From positions 372,001 through 436,000 of the forward strand of contig CAVVZB010000002.1 of NCBI GenBank assembly GCA_963752695.1: 64,000 nt of DNA, given 5' to 3'. The stretch comes from Bog-113 sp963752695. GTDB taxonomy: Bacteria; Acidobacteriota; Terriglobia; Bryobacterales; Bryobacteraceae. A program made the position numbers and the translations under genes. Below are positions 1 through 7,979 of the stretch, one piece after another. Within the stretch, counting starts at the first letter, position 1. Each line of letters starts with the position of its first letter. The notes beneath the pieces are model-generated. The model saw nothing but the letters and a program-made list of their open reading frames with translations, made no database searches and was not told the origin of the DNA.

Positions 1-1330
1 CGGAGAGCTTCTGGGTAAACTTCCCGCCCTGCTCGCGCACATACGCTTTGATCGATTCGGTGGCGCCCTTGCGGATGCGGCGGCCTTCGAAGTCAACGCC
101 GCTCATACGGGTTTGAGCCGAGAAGGGCACGAACTCGGCGTCACGCTCGGACAATTCACGGCCCCGGAGACCATAGCGCTGCTTGGAAAGCACCACGATC
201 GAACGGCCTTCAGGCGTCTCATCGGCCAAGCTCGAAAGCTGCGCGGCATCGGCCAGTTCCTGCTCGGTGACGCCCTCGGCGGGAATAAACTCGACCGCCT
301 GCCGGTTGCCGAGAGTGATGGTGCCGGTCTTGTCGAGTAGAAGCGTGTTGACGTCGCCAGATGCTTCGACAGCCTTGCCGCTCATGGCGAGGACGTTATG
401 TTGCATGACGCGATCCATGCCGGCGATCCCGATGGCGGAAAGCAAGCCGCCGATGGTGGTCGGAATCAAGCAGACCAGCAAGGAGTTGAGCACGATAATC
501 CCAGGAGCGATTCCGCTACCCGCGGCGGTGACGCTATAGCGGGCGAACGGCGCCAGCGCCACGACAGCTAATAAGAAGATGATGGTGAGCCCGGCGATCA
601 TGATGTTGAGTGCGATTTCGTTGGGTGTCTTCTGCCGCTCAGCGCCTTCCACCAACGCGATCATGCGGTCGAGGAACGTCTCGCCGGGGTTGGAACTAAT
701 TCGGATTTTGATGTAATCGGATAGCACTTTGGTGCCACCGGTAACCGCGCTCCGGTCACCGCCCGATTCCCGAATTACCGGGGCGCTTTCGCCGGTGATG
801 ACCGACTCATCGACGCTGGCGATGCCTTCGATAACGTCGCCGTCACCGGCGATGATGTCGTTTGGCTCACAGAGAATGACGTCGCCCTTACGCAACGCGG
901 ACGCGCCAACTTCCTCGGTTTTTCCATCGTGCGAAATGCGCTTGGCAAGGGTCTCCGTTTTGGTCTTGCGGAGTGCATCCGCCTGGGCTTTGCCTCGACC
1001 TTCGGCCATCGCTTCAGCGAAGTTAGCAAACAGAACCGTAAACCAAAGCCACAGATCGATCTGGAACGCGAACCCAAGATTGCGAGCGCCAGTAAACGTC
1101 ATGCGGAGCAAGAGGACGGTGGTAACCACGGCGCCGATTTCGACCACGAACATTACCGGATTGCGCGCGAGCGTCATGGGGTTCAGTTTGGCGAAGCACT
1201 CGATCATCGCGCGACGCACAATCGGCGGGTCGAAGAGAGGACGGGCACGTTTACCGCGTCCCATCGCGTCGGCTAAAGCGTTTACTTCCGGAGGTGTGAC
1301 TTGCGGGGGTGTGAGATTAGCGGTCGCCAT
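1..1330 (-). CDS. kdpB: KdpB, potassium-transporting P-type ATPase catalytic subunit (3' end outside window)
   Basis: Catalytic subunit of the high-affinity K+ pump KdpFABC in the inner membrane. Translating the minus strand from the ATG at 1330 gives about 443 residues with no stop before the window edge, so the C-terminal third is missing. The phosphorylation motif DKTGT is encoded near 318-332, preceded by LLL. The conserved actuator motif TGES and several hydrophobic segments precede it, as in P-type ATPases. It starts 11 bases after the kdpA stop, so the two genes are almost certainly cotranscribed. The start follows the usual KdpB pattern of a short polar N-terminus before the first transmembrane pair. 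kdpC would be expected beyond base 1. Confidence 0.97.
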   Translation of the reverse strand, partial: MATANLTPPQVTPPEVNALADAMGRGKRARPLFDPPIVRRAMIECFAKLNPMTLARNPVMFVVEIGAVVTTVLLLRMTFTGARNLGFAFQIDLWLWFTVLFANFAEAMAEGRGKAQADALRKTKTETLAKRISHDGKTEEVGASALRKGDVILCEPNDIIAGDGDVIEGIASVDESVITGESAPVIRESGGDRSAVTGGTKVLSDYIKIRISSNPGETFLDRMIALVEGAERQKTPNEIALNIMIAGLTIIFLLAVVALAPFARYSVTAAGSGIAPGIIVLNSLLVCLIPTTIGGLLSAIGIAGMDRVMQHNVLAMSGKAVEASGDVNTLLLDKTGTITLGNRQAVEFIPAEGVTEQELADAAQLSSLADETPEGRSIVVLSKQRYGLRGRELSERDAEFVPFSAQTRMSGVDFEGRRIRKGATESIKAYVREQGGKFTQKLS

Positions 1331-1341
1331 GGGTGGTCCTT

Positions 1342-3090
1342 TTACATCAAGAGGTGTTCGACGATGGGCCCCAGCGAGAGGGCAGGGAAGAACGTCAGTG
1401 CGCCGACAATCACGACAACGCCCACGAGCAAGCCGACAAACAGAGGTCCGTGCGTTGGGAAGGTGCCAGCAGAAGCGGGCACTTGCCCCTTCTTCGCCAG
1501 TGAACCGGCGATAGCGAGTAAGGGGATGATCATCAGAAAGCGGCCCACCAGCATGGCCAACCCCACGGTGAGGTTGAACCAGGGCGTGTTGTAATTGCTG
1601 CCGGCGAACGCGCTGCCGTTGTTGCCCGTCGCGCTGCTATAGGCATAGAGGATCTCGGTAAAACCGTGCGCTCCAGGATTAGCGAGGTTCGCGGTCGCGG
1701 GGCCGGGAGGATTCAAGTAGCTATTCTTGGCGAATTCGATCACCGCGCTGACTCCGGAGAAACATAAGATACTGGCGGCAAGCACCAGAAGAGCCAGCAT
1801 CGCCATCTTGACTTCCTTCTGCTCGATCTTCTTGCCCAGGTACTCGGGTGTACGCCCCACCATCAAGCCCGCAATGAAGACGGCCAGAATGGCATACATC
1901 AACATTCCGTAAAGGCCGGCTCCGGTGCCACCGAAAACAACCTCGCCCAACTCGATGTTGAACAAGGGAACTAATCCGCCGAGCGGAGTCATGGAATCGG
2001 GAGTGGAGTTGACAGCGCCGCAACTAGCATCGGTGGTGATGGTGGTAAACAAGGCCGAGTTAGCAATACCGAACCGGGTTTCCTTGCCCTCCATGTTGCC
2101 GCCCGTCTGATTGCCCGTGTCTTGGAGTTCAATGCCGCTTCTGGCAAGGGCCGGCGTGCCAGTCTGCTCATTCTGATAAGCAACGACCACGCCAGCGAAC
2201 CAGAGCAGCGACATAGCGGCAAATAAGGCCCAGCCCTGCCGCGTATCCCGCACCATCTTGCCAAAGGTGTATGTCAGAGCTCCGGGAATCAGGAATATCA
2301 AGAACATTTGCAAGAAGTTAGTTAATGGCGTAGGGTTCTCAAACGGATGCGCGGAATTGGCGTTAAAGAACCCGCCTCCATTCGTGCCCAGCATCTTAAT
2401 GGCTTCTTGTGAGGCGACCGGGCCCTGAGCAATGGTTTGCTTGACGCCCTCGAGCGTAACTACGTCCGTGTAGGGCAGCAGGTTTTGGATAACCCCTTGC
2501 GAACAGAAAAATAGAGCTATGAGAATGGAAAGTGGCAGCAAGATGTAGAAGATGGCGCGAGTCAGATCCACCCAGAAGTTGCCGATCGTCGAAGCGCACT
2601 GCCGCGCAAATCCTCGGGTCAACGCAATCGCGATGGCGATGCCGGCGGCGGCGGACGTGAAGTTGTGGACAGTCAGCCCGGCCATCTGCACGAAGTAACT
2701 GAGTGTTGTCTCCGGAACATAGCTCTGCCAGTTCGTGTTCGTGGTGAAACTGGCTGACGTGTTGAAATCCAGATCGGGGGAGACGGAGCCCGCGCCATAG
2801 TGCTGCGGGTTCAGCGGGAGCCACAGTTGCAGCCGTTGAAGCGCGTACAGAAGCAACATGCTGACCAGGCTGAATATTAATAGGCCGCCAGCGTAGGCAG
2901 TCCAGTGCTGCTCCTCTTGTTCGCTCACTCCGCAGAGCCGGTAGACGAAGTTCTCCAGAGGATGCAGTATGGGACGCAAAAAGGTCCGGCGGCCTTCGAA
3001 GACCGCGGTCATATATAGGCCGAGCGGTTTCGCGCAAACCAGGATCGCGACAAAGAACAGAGTAATTTGGAACCAACCATTCGAAGTCAT
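1342..3090 (-). CDS. kdpA: KdpA, potassium-binding channel subunit
   Basis: Potassium-binding and translocating subunit of KdpFABC, a polytopic inner-membrane protein of 582 residues, close to the usual length of about 560-600. The selectivity-filter type segment GTNGGGFFNANSAHPFENP lies near residues 235-255, and a second filter-like run GGTGAGLYGM lies near 390. The C-terminal segment GRFLMIIPLLAIAGSLAKK is also typical. It sits nine bases after kdpF and just upstream of kdpB. Confidence 0.98.
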   Translation of the reverse strand: MTSNGWFQITLFFVAILVCAKPLGLYMTAVFEGRRTFLRPILHPLENFVYRLCGVSEQEEQHWTAYAGGLLIFSLVSMLLLYALQRLQLWLPLNPQHYGAGSVSPDLDFNTSASFTTNTNWQSYVPETTLSYFVQMAGLTVHNFTSAAAGIAIAIALTRGFARQCASTIGNFWVDLTRAIFYILLPLSILIALFFCSQGVIQNLLPYTDVVTLEGVKQTIAQGPVASQEAIKMLGTNGGGFFNANSAHPFENPTPLTNFLQMFLIFLIPGALTYTFGKMVRDTRQGWALFAAMSLLWFAGVVVAYQNEQTGTPALARSGIELQDTGNQTGGNMEGKETRFGIANSALFTTITTDASCGAVNSTPDSMTPLGGLVPLFNIELGEVVFGGTGAGLYGMLMYAILAVFIAGLMVGRTPEYLGKKIEQKEVKMAMLALLVLAASILCFSGVSAVIEFAKNSYLNPPGPATANLANPGAHGFTEILYAYSSATGNNGSAFAGSNYNTPWFNLTVGLAMLVGRFLMIIPLLAIAGSLAKKGQVPASAGTFPTHGPLFVGLLVGVVVIVGALTFFPALSLGPIVEHLLM

Positions 3091-3099
3091 TTGGGAAGG

Positions 3100-3183
3100 T
3101 TAGAAGCGCTCCGGTCGCAATAACGCGTATAACAGGTAAATGAGGATTCCGAGTGACACAAGCCCGCCTAAGATTAGTTCCAT
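3100..3183 (-). CDS. kdpF: KdpF, small stabilising subunit of the Kdp pump
   Basis: A 27-residue single-span membrane peptide, read by hand on the minus strand from the ATG at 3183 to TAA at 3100-3102. It begins MELILGGLVSLGILIYLLYA and ends with a basic tail LLRPERF. This is the size, hydrophobicity and C-terminal pattern of KdpF, which in the known complex stabilises KdpA. It ends nine bases before kdpA. It is too short for most automatic gene callers, and position in the operon is half of the evidence. Confidence 0.88.
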   Translation of the reverse strand: MELILGGLVSLGILIYLLYALLRPERF

Positions 3184-3196
3184 GACTGGTGGTCCG

Positions 3197-3280
3197 TTAC
3201 AGACGTTCGCACGCTTTCACCATGTACCAGGCGAGTAAGAAGAATGCGATGCTAATAGCGATGTAAATGAGATCTAACAA
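3197..3280 (-). CDS. Small membrane peptide at the head of the kdp structural genes
   Basis: A 27-residue open frame from a TTG at 3280 to TAA at 3197-3199. It encodes one hydrophobic span, LLDLIYIAISIAFFLLAWYM, followed by VKACERL. The TTG has a GAGG Shine-Dalgarno element about seven bases upstream. The frame ends 13 bases before kdpF. Short peptides with an acidic start and a C-terminal Cys-Glu/Asp-Arg-Leu are, from memory, often found ahead of kdpF in other bacteria, but I cannot name the family. A role as a second small subunit or a translational leader is inference. The alternative is a non-coding leader that happens to be open. Confidence 0.6.
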   Translation of the reverse strand: MLDLIYIAISIAFFLLAWYMVKACERL

Positions 3281-3330
3281 GTAAGTCCCTCACGCGGTGA
3301 CCGGTTTGACACTTCTCAGCGTAGGGGTTG

Positions 3331-3374
3331 GTGGCTAAGGAAGTTCTTAAGCGTGGCTAAAGAACTCCTAAACG
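3331..3374. promoter_or_regulatory. Tandem 22-bp direct repeats, candidate KdpE operator
   Basis: Two copies of a 22-base unit, each starting GTGGCTAA (at 3331 and 3353), followed by similar sequence, GGAAGTTCTTAA and AGAACTCCTAA. The period equals two helical turns. On the minus strand the repeats lie about 50-95 bases upstream of the first kdp small gene and overlap the last codons of kdpE. OmpR/PhoB-type regulators such as KdpE commonly bind direct repeats. A 7-bp inverted repeat, AGTTCTT/AAGAACT (3342-3348 and 3360-3366), is embedded, so a weak kdpE terminator is an alternative reading. Confidence 0.4.
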
Positions 3375-4060
3375 TCTAATTGGAAGCGATAACCGAGCCA
3401 CGGTTCCGTGAGGATGTAGCGCGGCTTGGAGGGTTCGGGCTCAATCTTTTTGCGAATCTGATTGATAAAGACGTGCAGGTACTCGACCTGATTGCCGTAA
3501 TCGGGTCCCCAAACGGCTTGCAGCAGCTTACTGTGTGGGATGGAAACATTGGGATTGGCAACCAGGTACTGCAAGAGCTCAAACTCTTTGGGCGTGAAGC
3601 GGACATCGCGCCCGCGCACCTGGACATGATGCGTGGCAAGGTCAATCTGAATGCCGTCAAATTCGATGGTCCGCGCAGCGCTGCCAGCAGCCGATGGGGC
3701 GCGGCGCAGGTTGGACCGGATACGCGCGAGCAGTTCGCGCGTGCTAAAGGGCTTGGTGACATAGTCGTCAGCGCCAGCGTCCAGCGCGTCGACTTTATCC
3801 CGTTCCGTGTCCTTGACCGAGAGCATGATGATGGGGATTTCGGAGGTTGCCCGGATCTCACGGCAGGCGGCGAGCCCTCCCATGCCGGGCATGTTCATAT
3901 CAAGCAGGATGAGATCGGGACGATCCTCGCGCAGTTTCACCAGAGCTTCTTCGCCGGTCCTGGCGTCGGCGATGATGTAGCCTTCGGCGGTGAGCGTGGA
4001 TCGCATCACGCGCCGGATTTGCGGTTCATCGTCCACGACGAGGATTCTGGAGTTGGTCAT
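3368..4060 (-). CDS. kdpE: KdpE-like OmpR-family response regulator
   Basis: Two-component response regulator of 230 residues. The receiver domain (about 5-118) has the acidic pair D10-D11, phosphoacceptor D54 in LLDMNMPG, S81 and K103 in KPF. The winged-helix DNA-binding domain (about 130-228) contains RFTPKEFELLQYL and ends YILTEPWLGYRFQ, a KdpE-type ending. It lies directly upstream of the kdp structural genes on the same strand, so it probably controls them. No kdpD sensor kinase is visible between it and the structural genes; it may lie beyond the left edge. Confidence 0.88.
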   Translation of the reverse strand: MTNSRILVVDDEPQIRRVMRSTLTAEGYIIADARTGEEALVKLREDRPDLILLDMNMPGMGGLAACREIRATSEIPIIMLSVKDTERDKVDALDAGADDYVTKPFSTRELLARIRSNLRRAPSAAGSAARTIEFDGIQIDLATHHVQVRGRDVRFTPKEFELLQYLVANPNVSIPHSKLLQAVWGPDYGNQVEYLHVFINQIRKKIEPEPSKPRYILTEPWLGYRFQLDV

Positions 4061-4121
4061 GCGGATGCCTCATCCAGAGTAATGGAGGATGAGCGTTTGG
4101 AGGGGACTAGCAATCTCGGAA

Positions 4122-4211
4122 TGGCGGAGAGACAGGGATTCGAACCCTGGATAGAGTTTCCCCTATACACGCTTTCCAAGCGTGCGCCTTCAACCACTCG
4201 GCCATCTCTCC
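4122..4211 (-). tRNA. tRNA-Ser (anticodon GGA)
   Basis: On the minus strand, acceptor GGAGAGA pairs with TCTCTCC, followed by discriminator G and an encoded CCA. The anticodon stem CACGC/GCGTG frames the loop TTGGAAA, giving anticodon GGA. The variable arm is long, as in class II tRNAs, and the T arm is CAGGG-TTCGAAT-CCCTG. It is 90 bases long including CCA. It lies between kdpE and the ccm operon, and nothing suggests use as an integration site. Confidence 0.97.
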
Positions 4212-4242
4212 AGATCGAGAATATAAGAATAACACGCTGGTT

Positions 4243-4392
4243 TCAGCGGTCCCGATCGGTCACCATGCGGGCAACGCGGTCGAGTTCACTGCGGATTTTG
4301 CGGTTGCGCTCCCCGAGCACGAGCAGGTAGACAAAGACGATGGCCCACGCGGCCCCAAGCCCGAAAAAGAGAAACTGAAAATTGCGGTCCAT
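4243..4392 (-). CDS. ccmD: CcmD-like small membrane protein
   Basis: A 49-residue protein starting at the ATG at 4392. It has one N-terminal hydrophobic span, FLFFGLGAAWAIVFVYLLVL, and then a basic, charged tail (GERNRKIRSELDRVARM). This is the usual layout of CcmD, which in System I helps release holo-CcmE from the CcmABC complex. It starts 20 bases after the ccmC stop and is the last gene of the ccm operon. A longer open frame covers the same stop, but its upstream part overlaps ccmC and is not coding. Confidence 0.75.
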   Translation of the reverse strand: MDRNFQFLFFGLGAAWAIVFVYLLVLGERNRKIRSELDRVARMVTDRDR

Positions 4393-4412
4393 GGATAATG
4401 CCAACCCGGCGA

Positions 4413-5093
4413 TTATATCGCGTGCGCGTAGCGGCGCAGCCCTTCGAGTTCGCGTTGGGATTCTTCCTGATTCAGCCGTACCAGCATCATGGCGGTAGCA
4501 ATCATTAGAAGAGCTAACAAGTTCAGGAGCAGCGGGGGCCACATCTCCGGAGCGAGGCCGCCGGTCTCGATCACCGGAGACGGGTGCTGCGTGCGCCACC
4601 ATCGAATGGACATGAACACGATCGGTACATCGGCGAAAGCGAAGATGGCCAGGGCCGCGGAGATGGTCGCGCGCTGTCCCGCGTCGTCGATCGCGCCGCG
4701 CAGGACCAGGTAGCCGCCATAAATCAGCCAGCAGATAAACATCGAGGTGAGACGCGCGTCCCACGTCCACCAGATGCCCCATATGATGCGCCCCCAGATG
4801 CTGCCGGTGACGAGATTGATGGTCGCGAAAACCCAGCCAACCTCGATGGCCGAAGCGGCGATAGCATCCAGCGTCAGCGACTTGCGCCAGAGGTATAGAC
4901 CGCTGCAGATCAGGGCGGCGAAGAACAGCACCCAGGCGACGAAAGCGGCCGGCACGTGGTAGTAAATGATGCGGTAGATGGCGCCCTGGTTCATCTCATC
5001 GGGAAGCACCAGCAGAATGCGGTAGAGATTCAAAATCAAAATCACGCCGCCGATGCCGCCGAGCCCGTAAATGAATTTGCTGCGGGTGTTCAT
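4413..5093 (-). CDS. ccmC: CcmC, heme-handling protein of cytochrome c maturation
   Basis: Inner-membrane protein of the CcmABCD complex that attaches heme to CcmE. It has about six transmembrane helices and a tryptophan-rich periplasmic loop, WGIWWTWDARLTS, the WWD-type heme-binding motif, plus a conserved His in YYHVPAAF. I chose the ATG at 5093 (226 residues) rather than the upstream ATG at 5129 because the longer form would overlap ccmB and add a polar stretch. The 5093 start follows the normal N-terminal pattern before the first helix. The spacing to ccmB is 13 bases. Confidence 0.93.
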   Translation of the reverse strand: MNTRSKFIYGLGGIGGVILILNLYRILLVLPDEMNQGAIYRIIYYHVPAAFVAWVLFFAALICSGLYLWRKSLTLDAIAASAIEVGWVFATINLVTGSIWGRIIWGIWWTWDARLTSMFICWLIYGGYLVLRGAIDDAGQRATISAALAIFAFADVPIVFMSIRWWRTQHPSPVIETGGLAPEMWPPLLLNLLALLMIATAMMLVRLNQEESQRELEGLRRYAHAI

Positions 5094-5106
5094 GCGTGTT
5101 CTCTTT

Positions 5107-5778
5107 TCATAAGACCAATAGGAAGTCAATCAGCGCGAGCGCCAGTGCTGTAAAAATGATATCGAAGCCAATCAAGAGCCGCAGCCAAGCGATGTTGTTT
5201 CCGGTGAGCGTTCCGCCGGCGAGCACGGAAGTCGTCAGGGTCATGGACGCCATGAGCGCGGGTGAGAGTGTGGGGTAGAGCAGCAGCGGCAGCATCAATT
5301 CGCGCAGCCGCACGTTCACCGTCATGGCTCCGAAGCTAACGCCGAGAACGGTCATGGCCCACGTACCCAAAGCGATGACAAGCAGCAGGGGACCGAGAGA
5401 GCGCGTCCAGCGGATGTTGTAGAAGATGCCGAAGACGGGAAGGCAAAGTAGTTCGACGATCAGGACCAGGAGGAAACTGGCGAGCGATTTGCCCAGGAAA
5501 ACGGCCCATCCAGGAGCGGGGGATGCGACCAGCACGTCCAGGCAGTCATTCGGTACCTCGCGGGCGAAGCTCCGGTTGAGAATGAGGGCACCGGCGAAGG
5601 CGAAGGCAATCCAGAGTAAGCCACCGGCGATGGCTTCGGTTTCTTCGGCGCTGGGCTCGAAGGCGAAGCTGAAGATGAGCAGGATTACAAGGGCGAAGGA
5701 TACTGAGGCATTGATCGCGTCCTTCCCGCGCAGCTCGGAAAGCAGGTCTTTGCGTGCGATCGCAATGACGCTATTCAT
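5107..5778 (-). CDS. ccmB: CcmB, membrane subunit of the Ccm ABC complex
   Basis: A 223-residue protein with six predicted hydrophobic spans. It is an ABC-2 type membrane component that works with CcmA in releasing holo-CcmE. The N-terminus IARKDLLSELRGKDAINA and the loop NRSFAREVPNDCLDVLVASP match the CcmB family (usual length about 220). It overlaps the end of ccmA by four bases, which suggests coupled translation. Confidence 0.93.
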   Translation of the reverse strand: MNSVIAIARKDLLSELRGKDAINASVSFALVILLIFSFAFEPSAEETEAIAGGLLWIAFAFAGALILNRSFAREVPNDCLDVLVASPAPGWAVFLGKSLASFLLVLIVELLCLPVFGIFYNIRWTRSLGPLLLVIALGTWAMTVLGVSFGAMTVNVRLRELMLPLLLYPTLSPALMASMTLTTSVLAGGTLTGNNIAWLRLLIGFDIIFTALALALIDFLLVL

Positions 5779-6488
5779 GCGAGGGGCTCCGGATCGGCAT
5801 AGATGGACGATGGCCGATCGAGCATGGCTTGTGTGCGGGGGCCGTGGAAGGTGAGTTTGCCGCGATCGAGAAGCGCGACATCAGTGGCAAGTTCGAGCGC
5901 TTCCCGCAGCTGGTGCGTGCTCAGGACGATGGTGCGGGATCGTTGGCGGGCTTCGTTCAGCAATTCTTGGAGCAGGGCGATGGAGCGGTCGTCCAGTGAG
6001 GTGAATGGTTCATCGAGCAGCAACACTTCCGGGTCATGAACGAAGGCGCGCGCGATGGCGAGGCGCTGCCGCATACCGCGGGAAAACTCCCGGGCCCGGC
6101 CATCTTCGACGCGTTTGAGATCGACACGCGTGAGCCAACGTATGGTCGCACGATGCGGATCGGGAGCCTGGTAGAGGCGGGCGAAATGTAGCAGATTCTC
6201 CCGCGCGGTGAGGTCGTCGTAGATGCCGATGCCATGCCCGAGGTAGCCGGCGCGCAAACGGGTGGCGGACTCACGTGGTGGCGCGCCGAGCACGCTAACG
6301 TCGCCGCGGGAAGCTTGTGAAAGCCCGGCGAGTATTCGAAGCATGGTGGTTTTTCCGGCGCCGTTGCGGCCTAACAAGGCCAGGCAACTGCCGCGCGTGG
6401 CGGAAAGGGATACACCACGCAGAGCGGGAAAGTCGCCGTGGTATTTCCAGACGTCGACGGCGCTAACGGGGTCAGCGTCCTCGTTCAT
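5775..6488 (-). CDS. ccmA: CcmA, ATPase subunit of the Ccm ABC complex
   Basis: ABC ATPase that powers release of heme-loaded CcmE from CcmC. Visible motifs are Walker A GRNGAGKTT, signature FSRGMRQRLAIARA, Walker B LLLDEPF and the switch His in STHQ. With the ATG at 6488 the protein has 237 residues. A start at 6554 would extend it into the upstream gene and adds no ABC sequence, so 6488 is preferred. This start overlaps the end of the preceding gene by 17 bases. Confidence 0.9.
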   Translation of the reverse strand: MNEDADPVSAVDVWKYHGDFPALRGVSLSATRGSCLALLGRNGAGKTTMLRILAGLSQASRGDVSVLGAPPRESATRLRAGYLGHGIGIYDDLTARENLLHFARLYQAPDPHRATIRWLTRVDLKRVEDGRAREFSRGMRQRLAIARAFVHDPEVLLLDEPFTSLDDRSIALLQELLNEARQRSRTIVLSTHQLREALELATDVALLDRGKLTFHGPRTQAMLDRPSSIYADPEPLA

Positions 6489-7539
6489 GATCGGGTTTGT
6501 TAGCAGAGGGCGTTCGCTGGTACAAGTAGCCGAAGCCGAGAGCCAGCATGGCAAAGACCAGCAGCAGAATCCATTTTACGGCGATCAGGGACGCCAGCGG
6601 CCCATCGGCGGGACTCGTTTTGTCATAAAGCTGAGGAAGAAGTTGGGCGATTTGGGCGCCACCGCCTTGATCGGAATTGTCCCCTTCGGAGTTCTGGCTT
6701 TGGGCGGAACTGTCACCGCGTGGGAGCGCGCCGGAACCTTGAACATCGATGCGAAGATCGCTCCCGTCGTAGTTATAGATAGTAGCTTTGGTCTGCGGCT
6801 CCTGACCGACATTTCCCAGACCTTTGCCGGCGAGAGTTACCCCAACGGGTGCAAGAACCTTGGTGTTCGGGTCCTTGAACAGAGCTTTGGTGGTGAAGGT
6901 TCCCGGGGACGTGAATGGAATCTGGTATGTGAGGTCGACGCGCGAGTTACCTGGCTTAATAGGGAAATCGATTTTATAGATATCGGGATCGCTCGTTTTC
7001 TCCGGTGAGCGACGCACGGCAACGCTGTTTGGTGCAATGACGTTTAGCTCTACTTTTCCGCCGGTGGCCGCTGGAAGGAAAACGCGCAATGTACCTTGAT
7101 CGGGATTGTTATACGTGATTTTGCCGGGATTCTCGTAGACGAAAGACTCGCTGACGGTAAGCTGGCCATTGACAGGTTCAAGCAGCATCATGTGAGTGCC
7201 CACTTTAGCCACGCCGGGCTGCTTGGATGATTCGTAGACATCCACTTGCAGATTCTGGGCCGCGGTCCCAGGTGGGATCATGCGGTTGTAAGTGACACCT
7301 TCATAAGCGGCTTGCAGTAATTTGGGTCCCGGCGCATCGCTGCCAGGAGGCGGAGCGATATTGAACGACCCATCGGCTGCGGACTTCACACTCGCCAGCA
7401 TTTGCGGACCGCTTTGCGTGATTTGGAATAGGGAGACGGTGGAGTTAGCTTGAGGTTTGTCCTTGCTGGCGTTGTGCACCGTGCCATCGACTCCGAAGAC
7501 CGCCGCAGCGCTGACCAGCGCCAGAATCAGAACTTTCAT
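6472..7539 (-). CDS. Secreted or membrane-anchored protein with carboxypeptidase-regulatory-like domain
   Basis: About 355 residues from the ATG at 7539. A signal peptide (MKVLILALVSAAAVFG) is followed by a beta-sandwich region, DGTVHNASKDKPQANSTVSL, resembling a carboxypeptidase-regulatory/transthyretin-like fold. The rest is soluble, with a Gln/Ser/Asp-rich linker and one C-terminal membrane span (WILLLVFAMLALGFGYLY) with a basic tail. It lies inside the ccm operon between the zinc-ribbon gene and ccmA, overlapping both slightly. A periplasmic role linked to heme or apocytochrome delivery is inference from position only. I know no standard System I protein with this architecture. Confidence 0.8.
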   Translation of the reverse strand: MKVLILALVSAAAVFGVDGTVHNASKDKPQANSTVSLFQITQSGPQMLASVKSAADGSFNIAPPPGSDAPGPKLLQAAYEGVTYNRMIPPGTAAQNLQVDVYESSKQPGVAKVGTHMMLLEPVNGQLTVSESFVYENPGKITYNNPDQGTLRVFLPAATGGKVELNVIAPNSVAVRRSPEKTSDPDIYKIDFPIKPGNSRVDLTYQIPFTSPGTFTTKALFKDPNTKVLAPVGVTLAGKGLGNVGQEPQTKATIYNYDGSDLRIDVQGSGALPRGDSSAQSQNSEGDNSDQGGGAQIAQLLPQLYDKTSPADGPLASLIAVKWILLLVFAMLALGFGYLYQRTPSANKPDHERGR

Positions 7540-7979
7540 GCTTTTTCCCGGGCCGCCGCTATGGGTGCGCCGCACTCCCCGCAGAACTTAAGAACCTCGG
7601 CAAATTCGGCATGGCAGCGAGGGCAGACGGTGACTGCGGGCTTGGACTTGGCAACTGGAACGACGCTGGCGATGGTCGAAGCCGGGCGGGCGCTTTGGGG
7701 CGAAAGCTGAAGTTCACTTTTCAACCGGTCCACTTCCGCCAGGACCTTGGCCAGTTCCTTTTGCAGGTCGAGTTTGGTTTGCCCGTAGTCTTGATCCGAG
7801 AGTTTGCCCACGCGATACTCAAATTGCAAATCGCGAAGGTTCTCGTAAATAGCGGCTTTGCGCTCATCGAGATGCCGGAAAGGAGAAAGGGGCTCGGGCA
7901 CCGGGAGATCCCGATCCCGGACGAAGACCAAAGCAAGAATCACCAAAACGCAGAGGAGTGAAGCGACGGCGAGAACCAC
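7536..7979 (-). CDS. Membrane-anchored zinc-ribbon protein in ccm operon (CcmI-like position)
   Basis: 147 residues. It has an N-terminal membrane anchor (VLAVASLLCVLVILALVFV), a helical, probably coiled-coil section (about 40-90: NLRDLQFEYRVGKLSDQDY, KELAKVLAEVDRL), and a C-terminal zinc ribbon CPRCH...CGECG (about 118-137). The helical part resembles the short CcmI-type segment that often follows CcmH in System I operons, which is why I call the position CcmI-like. The zinc ribbon is not part of classical CcmI. It starts next to the ccmH stop. Confidence 0.75.
   Translation of the reverse strand: MVLAVASLLCVLVILALVFVRDRDLPVPEPLSPFRHLDERKAAIYENLRDLQFEYRVGKLSDQDYGQTKLDLQKELAKVLAEVDRLKSELQLSPQSARPASTIASVVPVAKSKPAVTVCPRCHAEFAEVLKFCGECGAPIAAAREKA

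Noticed and set aside
729..1514. 261-residue plus-strand frame at the left end
   Set aside because: It is the antisense shadow of kdpB and kdpA; the minus-strand proteins are unmistakable.
4243..4782. 179-residue frame covering CcmD
   Set aside because: The upstream part overlaps ccmC in another frame and looks like shadow; only the last 49 residues match CcmD.
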